Shown here piece after piece: positions 12,286-23,247 of a stretch of DNA of 64,000 nt. The stretch is from NCBI GenBank assembly GCA_012932295.1, contig JAAONU010000075.1, forward strand, positions 62,001 to 126,000, in the 5' to 3' direction. The notes beneath the pieces are model-generated. The model was not told the DNA's origin, searched no databases, and worked only from the letters and a program-made list of their open reading frames with translations. A program made the translations under genes and the position numbers. Within the stretch, counting starts at the first letter, position 1; every line of letters begins with the position of its first letter. The stretch comes from Cyclina sinensis. Lineage: Eukaryota > Mollusca > Bivalvia > Venerida > Veneridae.

Positions 12286-13143
12286 GGTCAAAGGTCATCT
12301 CCCTGGTAAAAAGGAAGTCCTGGTTATAAGAGAACAATGTTTAAACGATGCTGCTTACAATTTCAGAGAAGGTTGCCAGTGGACAAAGTAACAACACCTT
12401 CAACTTCATTCAGGAGTGGCAGTGCTTGGTCAGTAATATTGATCTTTTTAATTTACAATATATGTTATAGAACCATCAAAGTCATGGTTACAGGAACAAC
12501 ACTTTCTAAGCATAGAAAATAAAGTTTAGAATATTGCCTTGAAAGAATGTCTTGTCAGAAAAGGATATAAGCTTTTATATTATGTGTACAACTTTTTTAG
12601 CTGACTGAGTTTAGAAACATACTTGTCAAATTTTCAATGAGCTTAATGAGTGTATGTTATCGTTGTTAGATAAGTTTTCTTTATACACCTACAAAGTAAA
12701 GTGTGTGTGAGTTTATATTGGTGTTATTCTGCGATTGGTTTTTTTTCTTTGGTAGTCGGTGAGGTCTGGATGTGCATGTAATTGTGAAAACTTGGATATG
12801 AAGTTTGATTATAACTACCTATGAATCAGAGGTCAGCAACAGATCTTAGGTCAAGGTCACCACAACTTTTTGTTGTTAAGCCCTAGATCACCCTTGTCTG
12901 CACAGTAACTCTAGTAGCTTTCAGACCTGCTATTGGGTTTAGCGATCATGACTAGTTGATGACCCCTATTCATTAAAGTTTTAAGTTAATCGGTCAGATG
13001 TCAGTTTTTGGATTACAGGTTGTGGTTTAAATGAGAACTTGTTCCTGTAGAAGCTGGAGGTGAAATATCTCTATTTTTCTTTAAGTGAATTAACACAGAT
13101 TCTAAATTAAGATATGATTAGATCCTAACATTTTTATTGTCAG

Positions 13144-13224
13144 CTGGCCAATAGAAGTTGTGGACAGTAAAGATGAGAAGCTACAGAAGGCTGTTGAAAC
13201 CAGCATTGAAGAAGCTAATCAGAG
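13144..13224 (+). CDS. Exon: ubiquitin-interacting motif (UIM)
   Basis: Joined in phase to the exon ending at 12428, it encodes CWPIEVVDS and then DEKLQKAVETSIEEANQ. This fits the UIM pattern: an acidic start, hydrophobic-x-x-Ala (LQKA), Ala-x-x-x-Ser (AVETS) and acidic residues after. UIMs are short helices that bind ubiquitin, which fits a ligase gene. The donor is 'cagag|gtgaat'. Confidence 0.6.
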
Positions 13225-13706
13225 GTGAATACTGTTAACATTTACACATGTGTAACAACATGTAGGTCTCCACCATACCATACTATAGTACTGTCCGTTT
13301 ATGTTCCTCTTAAAATGATGAGAATTTGTGATCACCCTTTGTCTGACGTTCAATATCATCATTTTCATTCATGCAACAAATCCTCCGAAACTCACAGTAA
13401 TCCTGAATATTTATCTACCATGTATAAACTGTCAATGAACTCAGGTAAAATAATTTTTCAAAATCTTTCAAAATAATGAGATTAATGTTTGTGATGAATA
13501 TAATTTTTTTCAAAATATCTAAGCACTTTCAATCTCCGCTAATAAACATTGTTATGCTAGTGAAGTTTACACACTGCTTTAACACACATCGTGTACAGAT
13601 AAGCTATTGAGATGCGTCTATCTTGAGATAGAGATGAAAACGTGTAGATAAATGTAGCAGATTATTTTAAGACAAAAAATATCTTTTTGTGTTGTCTTTT
13701 TGTCAG

Positions 13707-13928
13707 ACCACAGCCATTGGGTTCCCTTCAAGAGGTACTGGCAAGTTTTCAACAGGAAGCAGTGTCACTCAATTCCTCTTCCAAATTTGTCATTTTTCGC
13801 AGCAGTGTGCTGGAAAGTGCATTAAGAGCCCTTGACAGAAAACATCTCAATTTTAGGTCCAGAATATATGTTAAATTCAGTGGGGAGATGGGTGAGGACC
13901 ACGGAGGCCCACGTCGGGAATTTTTCAG
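13707..13928 (+). CDS. Exon: start of HECT domain
   Basis: It encodes 74 residues, including SKFVIFRSSVLESALRALDR and then VKFSGEMGEDHGGPRREFFR. The 'F.GE.G.D.GG.RREFF' core is the hallmark of the HECT N-lobe entry. The exon is bounded by 'tgtcag' and 'ttcag|gtttgt'. Confidence 0.8.
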
Positions 13929-14610
13929 GTTTGTTTACAATTTTTATGATTAGATGAAAGATGTATTAAAGCTTTACTCTTTTATAAAAGCCTTTAATGT
14001 TTATGGAGCTAGCTTTGTGTCGCAATTGCTGAATAAGATGTCCAGAAGATAAAAATATATCCTACCTCCAGAAAGGAGTATGCAAAAGTTCCAGGTACCA
14101 AACAATACAATACTATACATTTGTTTGATGCCTACATGTATTAAAAGACTAAAGAATTTAATCTTAACAATATTGTCATTGCATCAAACGAAGAACATAT
14201 TTCAAATTTTATATTCCAAATGTTTAATAATTTTAATTTTTATCATAACTTCTGTACAAGGCCTAAAAAATAAAAGGTTTGTTTCGGGTTACATGCGAGA
14301 AAAAGTATGAGGTCATTAGGTCAGGAATTTTTATTTTTTTTTAATTTATTCTTTATCATTCAGTTAACTAAATTTATCTAATATTTAGGGTGGAAAAATC
14401 TTATGCCATCATATAAATGTTTGACTCTGCATGTAAAGTATGGGACGGGTAACTGGAGACAAAGTTTTTTTTATATTATTTTTTACCTAATAACACCCTC
14501 ATATCTTATAATAATATGTTACTATGTCATATTTACACAATTAAAGTTATAATCATAATGTCTCATGACTGAGTAAAATAACTTGGTAAAATTGTGATGC
14601 TTGTTTACAG

Positions 14611-14869
14611 GTTGGCTGTGAAATCCCTGTATGAGTCAAAGTTTTTCGATGGACCAGAAACAGCCAAATACTTCAGCCATAGCTTGGACTTACTGGAAAA
14701 AGGGCATTACAGGCTAGTTGGTCGATTAGTTGGTTTGTCGTTAGCTCAAGAAGGGCCAGGGCTCCATTTTCTTTGTAGCCAGTTGTTTGATCTCATGGTG
14801 GGAAACAAGACTGATTTAAGTGATGTTGAATCACTCCTTCCAGCAGACATAAATGAACTTATAAAACAG
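14611..14869 (+). CDS. Exon: HECT N-lobe, middle
   Basis: It encodes 86 residues: LYESKFFDGPETAKYFSHSL, then YRLVGRLVGLSLAQEGPGLH, then FLCSQLFDLMVG. The 'f.G........l....Y...G.l...sl.qGgp...f' layout is the HECT N-lobe of the G2E3 type. It starts after 'ttacag' and ends 'aaacag|gtaata', phase 0. Confidence 0.8.
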
Positions 14870-15299
14870 GTAATATTTTAGTGTTTCTGTTGAAGTTTTT
14901 TACATTATATACATGTATCACATGGGAACATGGATCAATGTGGACATTGCCCTGATTCATGCCAGGCAAAGTACATCAATTTAGCATGTTTTAATAGATC
15001 TCTTTCAAACCCAACAACATCTCTGATTCCTTGAATTTTCAAATAATTATGCCACAAACATACCCCGGTAGTTGTGATAAGTGTAAGAACAGTGACATGA
15101 AATACAAAAACGTACATATTAAGTAATATTAATGGACTCTGGACTAAGTGGCACTAATATGTGATTATCAGTTATGTCAATGTCATTAAAATCAGATCTG
15201 AACACTCCACTAGGTTTCTCTGGAACTGATGACACTATTCAGGTTATGTTAAAATGACCTTCTTAAAAAGTAGAATTGCATAACCAAATGCTCTTATTT

Positions 15300-15930
15300 A
15301 GCTCACTTGTGCTGTGCACATGATGAGCTTTTGTGATCAGTGCTTGTCTGTCATACTTCTTGTGCCGTGCATCGTCCACAATTATTAAATACAGAATTTC
15401 ATAAACAACAGCCCACTTTTGACTGCTTACTGCCAAATACCCACTCTCACCAGCTTACTGCCTATGTTGAATTCAGTTATTTGAACAATGAATTCTAATA
15501 GGCCATACATTAAACATGTAATATATTACAGACTTTAATGAACTGACCCACAACAATAAAACTGTGACCTTATTGACAAACAGTAAGGCCCAAAAAGAGA
15601 ACTGTAGTGCAGCAGAATGTGTATGATATGCCTCTGGTAAATAAAGGTAACTCTTAAAGTGTTTAGTAGCCAGAAGTCAATAGGTAACCATCAAGTATCA
15701 AGCAAACACCTTTGCTTGTACTACAATCACTAGTGATTTGTTATTTGGTTTGTAGCATCGTCATGGAGCCCTATACATAAGTTTTATAAATCATGGCCCA
15801 GGGGTCAATATTTGTCATGCTCAGGACCATCTCTGTTCCATAGAATTGTAATTGAATCCACAAGGGGTACATAGGGGCTAGTCAGTTCAGGTGAGCAAAA
15901 TATAGATCCTTGTAGGATAATTATGGTCAT
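15300..15930. mobile_element. GCTCACCTGAGC-family repeat, diverged copy
   Basis: It opens at 'agctcacttgtgctgtgcac' and closes with 'caggtgagcaaaatatagat' followed by 'tataattatgg'-like text. The interior has the usual 'gtgccgtgcatcgtccaca' motif. It lies within intron 9 of the HECT gene, ending about 35 bp before the acceptor at 15964. Confidence 0.5.
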
Positions 15931-15964
15931 CATTGAAACCCTTACTGCTTGTATCAAATTTTAG

Positions 15965-16119
15965 CTGGAAGATGTTGACAATGCTGCAAAGATGGATGCG
16001 TTTTTAATGGAGCATGGAGACCAGCTCTTGGACAAAGGTTTTATTTCTGCTTACAGAACAACCCTGGGTAATAAGGGGGACATGATACTAATGCTGAAAA
16101 AGCATTACTTGTATTATAG
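15965..16119 (+). CDS. Exon: HECT N-lobe, continued
   Basis: It encodes LEDVDNAAKMDAFLMEHGDQ and continues to KHYLYYR, 51 residues plus a split codon, phase 0 to phase 2. The junction with its intron is duplicated as a 28-bp tandem copy (see 16107-16162), so two identical donor sites lie 28 bp apart. Confidence 0.65.
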
Positions 16120-16162
16120 GTAAATTCAAAATATACTTGTATTATAGGTAAATTCAAAATAT
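16107..16162 (+). repeat. 28-bp perfect tandem duplication over a splice donor
   Basis: Bases 16107-16134 are repeated exactly at 16135-16162. Each copy contains 'tattatag|gtaaattc'. Use of the second donor would add 28 bases and shift the frame. Both copies match exactly, so the duplication is recent or is an assembly artefact. Confidence 0.9.
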
Positions 16163-16791
16163 CCTTTTTTCTGGCAATGCATATGTTAATCAATACTGTT
16201 TAGTTGCAGGATAAACTAATTTATTAGCTGTAATTACAAATCCAGACAACAATTTAGGCTCTTGACATTGTTCTGTAGTAAATAAATTCAGGAATAAGGG
16301 GTCCTTGAAAAGGTTGAAAATAGCAGTCTCGGTTTTATTCAGACTGTTCATTAGGAGTCATGGACAATTTAAAACTGCCAACACCCAGAGCACCGGCTTA
16401 AGCTGAACTCTGTTTCCAAAAATATTCACTAGTGATATAAAATGAACCCTGAAGGACCAGAATGTAGATAACTACACTATAATTCAGTCATTACCTTATT
16501 ACTGTGTTATTACAGTAAAATTGGAAATGTTTATTGCTTTTGTACTTGGCTTACATTAAGAGTACAAGTATTCATACTTCATTGAGTTAGGAAGTGCCTG
16601 GTGCCTATAAATATTTTGACCAATTAGTTATAAGTATTACAATGATAAATTATCTTCCGAGCATTCGAGGTTTAAATTTTGTCTTACTGTGAGTTCTTTT
16701 TTCCTAGTTCACCTTAACGTTTTGCAAGAAATAATTGTCATGTAGTGACTTTGCTTATTTAACAATCTTAATAAAATCTCATAATTTGCAG

Positions 16792-17028
16792 GATTTCTGG
16801 TGAAATAGCTCAGTTTATTGATGGGATGAATGACGTTAGTAAGGCGTGGGAATAAGTCAGGTCCATGTGCAGCTGTTTAAACCTATCTTCTGCTATGCTG
16901 CACCCTTGTTGTCTGCAGAACAGATGCAAAAGCTGTTTAATGTCTGCTACAGCGAGAAGGTTCTAATAACAGAGCTTTAGAAGATGTCACAGTGTATGGT
17001 TTGGAATTATTTCTTCTGTCAGTAGAAG
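16792..17028 (+). pseudogene. Broken HECT exon
   Basis: It begins in frame (ISGEIAQFIDGMNDVSKAWE) and then meets TAA at about 16853. HECT-like sequence resumes in another frame from about 16870 (VQLFKPIFCYAAPLLSAEQM, then KLFNVCYSE). A further one-base loss after that (around 16962) moves to a third frame reading NNRALEDVTVYGLELFLLSV. The three pieces add up to one expected N-lobe segment, so this is one exon with a nonsense codon and at least two small shifts. It ends at donor 'gaag|gtaaac'. Confidence 0.75.
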
Positions 17029-17326
17029 GTAAACTTTACACATCTAAGTCATAATTTTAAGATGAATATTGACATTTTTTTCTATAAGAGGCTGTTTTCT
17101 GGACTACATTTAAATACTAAACCAAACTAAATGTATCTTTTGCAAGTGTATCAGGGCATGGTCATTATTATAATGAATCTATACAGATCATATTTAGCAC
17201 CTAAGGACGTCTGTTTCTCTACATTTGCACCAATATATCGATGTAATGTCACTAAGGCTCTCTTTTAAATTATTTCCCTTTTTTATTTGTTTTGCCGTTT
17301 GCCTCATGTGTCAACATGTGCCTTAG

Positions 17327-17418
17327 AGTTATGGCTGCCGAGGATAAATGATCCTGATTCTCTTTCTGCTATGCTTGTGAGAACCATTACAGAGTCCGGT
17401 GGATTTTTGAAAGTTTAG
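17327..17418 (+). CDS. Probable last exon of the HECT gene
   Basis: After 'gtgccttag' the phase-matched frame encodes ELWLPRINDPDSLSAMLVRT and ends GGFLKV with TAG at 17416-17418. It contains no cysteine and nothing like the HECT C-lobe ('PTA.TC...L.LP'), so this terminus cannot carry ubiquitin in the usual way. It was chosen because the join from 17028 is in phase and the exon is open; it could be chance. Confidence 0.45.
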
Positions 17419-17476
17419 TGATTAGTTTCTTTGGAACGTGTGTTAATTATATCATGCAGGAAACCTCGACATACAT

Positions 17477-17539
17477 GTAGTTGCCCATCGTCGGAGACCC
17501 ACGGTCAACAACCGTGGGTCTCCAACGATGGTAGTTGCC
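17477..17539. mobile_element. 45-bp fold-back insertion with 9-bp target duplication
   Basis: A hairpin at 17486-17530 has 20-base arms (left arm CATCGTCGGAGACCCACGGT, right arm its reverse complement with one mismatch) and a 5-base loop CAACA. It is flanked directly on both sides by GTAGTTGCC (17477-17485 and 17531-17539). The repeat-hairpin-repeat build is what a transposition leaves. A 9-bp duplication is the size made by Mutator-like transposases, among others. There is no room for coding. Confidence 0.8.
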
Positions 17540-17756
17540 ATGATTGTCACAAAAGTTGCACGTAACATCATTAACATCACTGTCTGTTGATCCTGTACCA
17601 ATATGTAGTGGATTTGTGTGTTGTACTCAAAACTAACTTATTTGTTTACATTATAGAGAAGCACTGTGGCAGTTACTCATTATGTTTTATTTAGGTCTTA
17701 GCTGTTCATTTTTATGTTATTTTTTAATGGTAAAAATTAACTGTTATATAGAGGAT

Positions 17757-17910
17757 ATTTGTTTGTTTTTGTAGAAGATGAGAATTTATTTCATCGAGTG
17801 AACACCGATTGTGATATTTTCACGAGTGGCGCAGCCACGAGTGAAAATATCAATGTATGGTGTTCACGAGATGAAATAAATTCCCATCTTCCACTACAAA
17901 ACAAACAAAT
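17757..17910. mobile_element. Fold-back element, 75-bp inverted arms
   Basis: The left arm starts ATTTGTTTGTTTTTGTAG, passes TTTATTTCATCGAGTGAACA and reaches GATATTTTCACGAGTGGC. The right arm runs back through GCCACGAGTGAAAATATC, TGTTCACGAGATGAAATAAA and ACAAAACAAACAAAT. The centre is GTGGCGCAGCCAC at about 17826-17838. Arms match at most positions with a few indels. It resembles fold-back MITEs. The small frame across it is a by-product. Confidence 0.75.
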
Positions 17911-18388
17911 TTTCTTTTTATTTTATGCCAACACGTCAAAAATGGGTATTTTATGACATTTTTAATCAAGGCCTTCAATAAATTCCCCATGGTGAGCCCC
18001 AAATCAGTTAATGCGTACTTTGGTTACTCCACACAAAAAAAAAGTGCAGCCAATCTCCAATACATATGATAACTTTACTTCTGCTGAAATAAACTGAATA
18101 CACTTTCATCAAATAACATTTATTTTTCTCTACACAGTTTATCAATATTTATTGAATTTTAGCCATATAACTTTAATTATAAAAGCGGATTAATACCGAG
18201 TTATATTCAATCAATTGAATTGAAAGTCGGCCATATTGGATATTGTCCTTGTGAGTTATGTAAACAAATCAGACATTTTAAATAATTTATGGCGAATTTC
18301 ATCATTGTTCACAACTAGTTAGGCTCAGGAATTCAATATTATAATTGGATTTAACAAGGTAAATAAATTTCACTCGCTGTCACAGTCT

Positions 18389-18480
18389 GAAATACAGCGG
18401 ATTCTCTTGTATTTACGTGGTGGGGAAATTCCTGAAGTTTCATCAAGCGGTAGTTCCGGCACAAACAGTGGATTATCAAA
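18389..18480 (+). CDS. Possible isolated coding exon
   Basis: Between an acceptor-like 'gctgtcacag' and a donor-like 'aaatg|gtaatt' the frame reads SEIQRILLYLRGGEIPEVSS followed by a Ser/Gly-rich tail (GSSGTNSGLSK). The amphipathic start and low-complexity tail look coding, but no neighbour exon was found and the family is not recognised. It could be a 5' exon of a gene decayed by the insertions to its right. Confidence 0.25.
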
Positions 18481-18661
18481 ATGGTAATTTCACATATTCA
18501 AAACAGTGGATTATCACTTTTATCTCACTGATATTTCCCTATATTTCATTGGTAGGCATAAAATAAAAATTGTTCTTAAGAGTCATGCATGCAGAATTTT
18601 AAGCCTCTCTTACTGGTGGAATAGATATTTTGCCATTGTTTGTCTGGATGCTTGCCAGTTA

Positions 18662-20035
18662 TTTAGCTCACCTGAGCACAAAAAACATGGCTACCAGAGG
18701 GTGTTTTGTTTTCCTTATAAATTATGTACATGTACAAATGTATATAAGGGAAATCTCTGAAGCTACTGTAGTGATTTTGATAGCATGTGACACAAATTTT
18801 CATTGGGGACCCTTTGTTCAAATTAGGCAGAACATGATTGTCAGAAAGTGTGGTCACTTTCTCCAAATGTATATAGGAACATCCTTTATAAGGAAAAAAG
18901 CAACATACGGTGAGCTATAAGGATCATTGATTGGCAGGAATCCGGGATGCGTCGTCAACAATTTAACTTGAACAACTTCTCCTATACCTCTAAGCCAACT
19001 TTGACGAAATATGCCTGGGATATTCCTTGCATAAAACTCAACCAAAGTTGTTCAAAGAATTGAATTCCATCAAGAACTCTGGTTACTATGGCAACTTAAA
19101 AGAAAAACTTTGAAAATCTTCTTGTCTGAAATCACAAGGCCCTGAGCCTTAAGATTTGTTATGTAGTATAGTCTAGTGGACTTCTAAAAAATTTATTCAA
19201 ATTACGCTCCTGGGGTCATATTTGGCCCTGCCCCGGGAGTCAATTTATTTTACCTAGGCTTATATAGGGAAAACTTTTAAAATTTTCTTGTATGAAACCA
19301 CAAAGCCTTGAGCCTTAAGATTTGGTATGCAGCATTGTCTAGTGGACCTCTGCCAAGATTGTTCAAATTATGCCCCTGGGTCAAATTTGGCCCGACCCAG
19401 GGGGTCAATTGATTCTACATAGGCTTATATAGGGAAAACTTTGAAAATCTTCTTGTCTGAAACCACAAGACCCTGAGCCTTAAGATATGGTACATGTATG
19501 TAGCAATGTCTAGTGGACCTCTAACAAGTTTATTAAAAAAAATGTCCCTGGGGTCACTATTGGCCCTGCCCAAGGGGTCACAAGTTTTAAATAGCAGTAT
19601 AGAAGAAAATCTTTAAAAATCTTGTCTGAAACCACAAGGCCTAGATTTTTAACATTTGGCATGAAACAAGCTTTATCAAGCTTTTTCAAATTACTAGATT
19701 AGGTTAAAGGTCACCAAGCCTGAAAATAGATTTATCAACTATACCTCATAGAGCATTCATTTATAGACCAATATCTTTTATATTCAATATATAGGTTCTT
19801 TGCATGAACCTCTACCCATGGGTGGGGTTTGAGGTCACTGGGTCAAGGTTACCATAGCTTATAGAAGATATTCCTACAGTCTATCATACAGCCTTCATTT
19901 ATTGACTGATATTTTACATAATTATTTGGTTTGTAGGCACCTACAAATCTTTAATTAAAAATAAAATTCTACTTAACAACAAGCCAACAGCCAACGTACT
20001 CAGGTGAGCTATCCAGGGTCATCATGGCCCTCTTC
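18662..20035. mobile_element. Long GCTCACCTGAGC-family element with inverted ends
   Basis: The left end TAGCTCACCTGAG (about 18663-18675) is mirrored by CTCAGGTGAGCTA (about 19999-20011), followed by 'gggtcatcatggccctcttc', the same tail as other copies. The interior is non-coding and contains four diverged tandem blocks (about 19105-19700). Small frames on both strands here are not genes. Confidence 0.65.
19105..19700. repeat. Four tandem blocks of about 167 bp
   Basis: The phrase 'cttgtctgaaaccacaaggc' with 'ccttaagatttgg' recurs at about 19119, 19287, 19453 and 19620. Each is followed by 'tctagtggacctct' and 'ggccctgcccaggggtca' type text. The period is 166-168 bp and divergence increases to the right. 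Confidence 0.8.
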
Positions 20036-20189
20036 TTCACATTTCTGTAGACTTTGAGTTGAACTGCTGTGTTTTTGCACCTTTAGATTGATAGCTGCTG
20101 ATGACTTTGAGCAAATATGTAACACATAAACTTCAGGTGTCATAAAAATTGTAATAAAAGAGAGCATTCATGCATTGCTTTGGTCATTT

Positions 20190-21010
20190 GCTTCATTTTT
20201 GTCGAGCCCGCTTGTGGTGAGCTCGATTTAGTCGCTACTTTTGGTGTAAAGTTCGGTGTATGTGCGTCTGTGCAGCCATCTGGATTTGTCCTGTCTATAT
20301 CTTGCTCATTCTTTGAAGGATTTAAAAATAATTTGGTACAAATGCTAACCATGATGGGGTGGTGGTGTGTCACACACAAAAGCCAGGTCCGCCACTTAAA
20401 GGTCAAGGTCACACTTGGGGGTTAGTACAAAACCCGTGTTTTGAGGGTAACTTCTACAAGCATGGAGGGATTTTAATATAACAGGGGACAAATACTCTCA
20501 ATAGTGAGGCGGAGTGTCGCGCAATAAATTCAGGTGTCTGTGGCAAAGGTCAAGGTCACACTTAGGTGTCAAATGTGAAATAACAAAATAAAACATTCAT
20601 TTGCGAGTATAACTTTTATATACATGGATGGATTTTAATATAACTTAGCACAAATGTTCTCCATGTTGAATTGAGTTGTCTCATGCAAAATGAAGGTCAA
20701 GGTCACAAGAGGTCAAAGGTCAAATAAAAATAATAAAATTTGTTTGTTGGCATTGTATTTTGCTTATGCTTTGAAGTATTATGCTTAGTGGTCAGAGGAT
20801 TTGAAAAATTCAGGTGTCTGTAGCAAAGGTCAAGGTCATATTTAGGGGTCAAAAATCAAATTACAAAATAAAACATTCTTTTGCGAGTATAACTTCTTTA
20901 TACATGGATGGAAATTATTATAACTAAGCACAAATGTTCTCCATGTTTAGTTGAGTTGTTTCGCTCAAAATGAAGATCAAGGTCACAAGAGGTCAAAGGT
21001 AAAACTGTGT
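20190..21010. repeat. Diverged repeat block rich in 'aaggtcaaggtcac'
   Basis: It starts with a short palindromic head, GTCGAGCCCGCTTGTGGTGA followed by GCTCGA. About 200 bp starting near 20527 ('aattcaggtgtctgtggcaa') recurs near 20806, 279 bp later, including 'tttgcgagtataact' and 'gcacaaatgttctccatgtt'. It is non-coding; the frames seen here are repeat by-products. Confidence 0.7.
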
Positions 21011-21451
21011 CGACTTTACTGGTTTTCAAACTCGGCCAAGATGTTAGGCCTCTTATCATTTTTATCAAGTTTTATAAAGATTGTAAGAAAACTGTTTCAC
21101 TTTGAGAGCGGACAGTTAAGGACGCCGCCCGCCCATCGAGGGTGTTCATATACGACCCGGCTAACAGTGTCAGTGTTCGATATAATCTTTGCATAACATA
21201 TTGATTATCAGACAATAAAATGACACAATCTAAGTAGGTCTCGCTATAAAAACAAGCTTTCAATGTACAGTTTAAGCAATAGTATATAACTAGAGCTATC
21301 ACTCACTGTGATAAAATGCAATCACAGCGAGAAATCATTTGCCTAATGTGCATTATATTAATACAAACACAATTAGTTAAAGGCCAATATGATTTAGCTG
21401 AATAGTATTCGAGTGATTAACATGACTACAAAGTTTCAGAAATATATTTAT

Positions 21452-21471
21452 TTGTGTGTGTGTGTGTGTGT
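21452..21471. repeat. GT dinucleotide microsatellite
   Basis: A run of about nine TG units. No other feature is associated with it. Confidence 0.9.
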
Positions 21472-21989
21472 TATCATAGAACTTTTTTAACTAGTTCAGG
21501 ATCAGTTTTTTCTATTTATTGTAACGGTATTGCCATGTTTGACCTCTGATAAAAAAGTAAAGGTTGTTCATAATTCTGACATTGTTCTTAACATGTCAAC
21601 AAACGTTCTATAAAATAAAATTGAGTAGACTAGTATTTGCAGGTTCATATGTTTCTAACTAAAAAGTATGACCTTTTGACATCTGATTAAAAATAATTAT
21701 CATATAATGCTCTTAACATGTACCAAGTTTCAACCATAAACAACAAGAAAAATATCAGATAATGTTTATACTTCAATGCCTCATGCACTGCATTTTAAGT
21801 TTAGCACCTGGGTAGTAGAACTTTATTATAGGCAACTTCATCCTTAATACTAGGTATAAAATTAAATGTATACAGAATTTAAAGCCTGTAATTTAAACAG
21901 CAAATGAAGATACATTTACATGTAACATGTATAGGCTTTGTTTGGCCTCAAGTATTTCAAGTATTTCAATTACAACCAGGAAAATCTGT

Positions 21990-22195
21990 TTAACTTGTTT
22001 GTGATCTTTTCATAGCTGTAAACAGTTCTATGGCTTCTGAAACTGTGTCAGGAGAACGTAACTGATTTTCTGCCATTATGTTCAGGAACATGGCATTCAT
22101 TTCTTCTGAGCAGCCAGTGCTTGTTGGGTATTGGCAAAACTCTCCTAATGCTTTGATGTCTGCCTCATTAACAGGAAACTTATAGTCTATTGCTC
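21990..22195 (-). CDS. Orphan terminal exon, unrecognised
   Basis: On the minus strand an acceptor 'atgtctag' is followed by an open frame of 67 codons ending in TAA at 21990-21992. It includes AIDYKFPVNEADIKALGEFC, then CSEEMNAMFLNIMAE and AIELFTAMKRSQ. The composition is protein-like and non-repetitive, and the frame starts at a good acceptor, so I read it as a last exon. I do not recognise it and could not find its partner exon; the piece at 23248-23500 on the same strand is a candidate. Confidence 0.4.
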
Positions 22196-22251
22196 CTAGA
22201 CATGAAAACCAAAAAGAAGCATTAAAGATAATTCTCTTCAATTAGAAAACA

Positions 22252-22912
22252 AGAGCTGTCAGCAGTGCGACATATGCACCCGAAGCGCTGACTATAATGG
22301 GTTTTTTAAGTTTATGGTAAAAAAGAACAAGTTACACGTCCAGTGTTTTTGTTGACATATACGGAAGAGAACATGTAGTCGTATATCAAGTTTGAAAGTG
22401 TCATGGTTTGTGAGAAATGGAGACAAATAACAAGGGGCTCACCACGAAGCCAGGTTTTCAACTGGTCATAGGGAAGCATTAAGGAAACATTGAACTTCAC
22501 GTTGGTCTATGAACCCTCATGTACGATCCCAAGCTAGGAATTCAGAAGAAGCCTGATATAAAACAAGTTTGGTTACAAAAGGTTTGAAACAGTGACCTTC
22601 ACCCTGACCCCAAGTACAATCTCAAGCTAGGTCTTGCTATACACTAAGTCTGATTAAAAAAGTTCTTAACTGCAAACCATGCTTCTATTTTAGTTACCAT
22701 GACCTTGACCACGGCCTCTAACTTTGCATGCGACACGTCATTAACATGTGTTTAACACACTTGCCAAGTTATTTGAAAATCCTCTGACAAAGTTACAAAC
22801 CGGAAACAAACACATGTCCAAAGAGGGACTGACATAGACAGACTGACGGATGGACGGACGATTCGATTACTATATGCCACCAAAAAACCCTTTGGGGGCA
22901 TAGAAAATGACA
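22252..22912. mobile_element. Repeat element, head AAGAGCTGTCAGCAGTGCGA, tail GGGGGCATA
   Basis: It opens with 'caagagctgtcagcagtgcg' and 'gcacccgaagcgc', and ends with 'ggacggacgattcgattact' and 'ccctttgggggcata'. This is the build of a widespread bivalve non-autonomous repeat. It has no coding capacity, and no clear target-site duplication is seen. Confidence 0.55.
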
Positions 22913-23247
22913 ACAATTAACATTAATTTTAGCAGTATTCATTAAATCCTGGAATAGCGTGATTTGGTGTTTCACATAACTTTTTTTTCGTTTTCACATT
23001 GCTGTGTTTTGCCTAATATACACAATCATATTGCTTTTTGTCTTACATGTCGCATTTAAATACTGGAAGCATTATTTTCCCGATAAACAAAAAGTTAACT
23101 CGCTTATTTTGACTGTAGTTTAAGACGATTTGAAATAATGTTAGCATCGCATGTAACATCACTTTCTGTTATAGGTTTGTTTATTTTGGTTGGTGCGGAC
23201 AGGCAAGAGAGGGTATTATTATTTTGATATACAGTTGTCCATAATCC

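Larger units (their letters stand above)
4287..17418 (+). pseudogene. SAM-UIM-HECT (G2E3-like) ubiquitin ligase gene, disrupted
   Basis: Twelve exons with matching splice phases can be followed: 4287-4399, about 5469-5838, 8220-8297, 9511-9582, 10641-10715, 12367-12428, 13144-13224, 13707-13928, 14611-14869, 15965-16119, 16792-17028 and 17327-17418. In order they encode the end of a SAM domain, a conserved basic block, acidic/Ser-Thr linkers, a ubiquitin-interacting motif and a HECT N-lobe. HECT ligases transfer ubiquitin through a C-lobe cysteine. Here the frame ends with no recognisable C-lobe, so activity is doubtful. Exon 16792-17028 has a TAA and at least two one-base shifts. The introns hold the repeats described below. 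Naming as G2E3-like is from HECT motif style and domain order. The 5' exons (start of SAM, start codon) were not found. Alternatives are assembly errors in a live gene, or one decayed member of an expanded family. Confidence 0.65.

Noticed and set aside
18506..19045. Several overlapping frames of 60-96 codons on both strands
   Set aside because: They lie in and beside the GCTCACCTGAGC-family repeat and show no domain or splice support.
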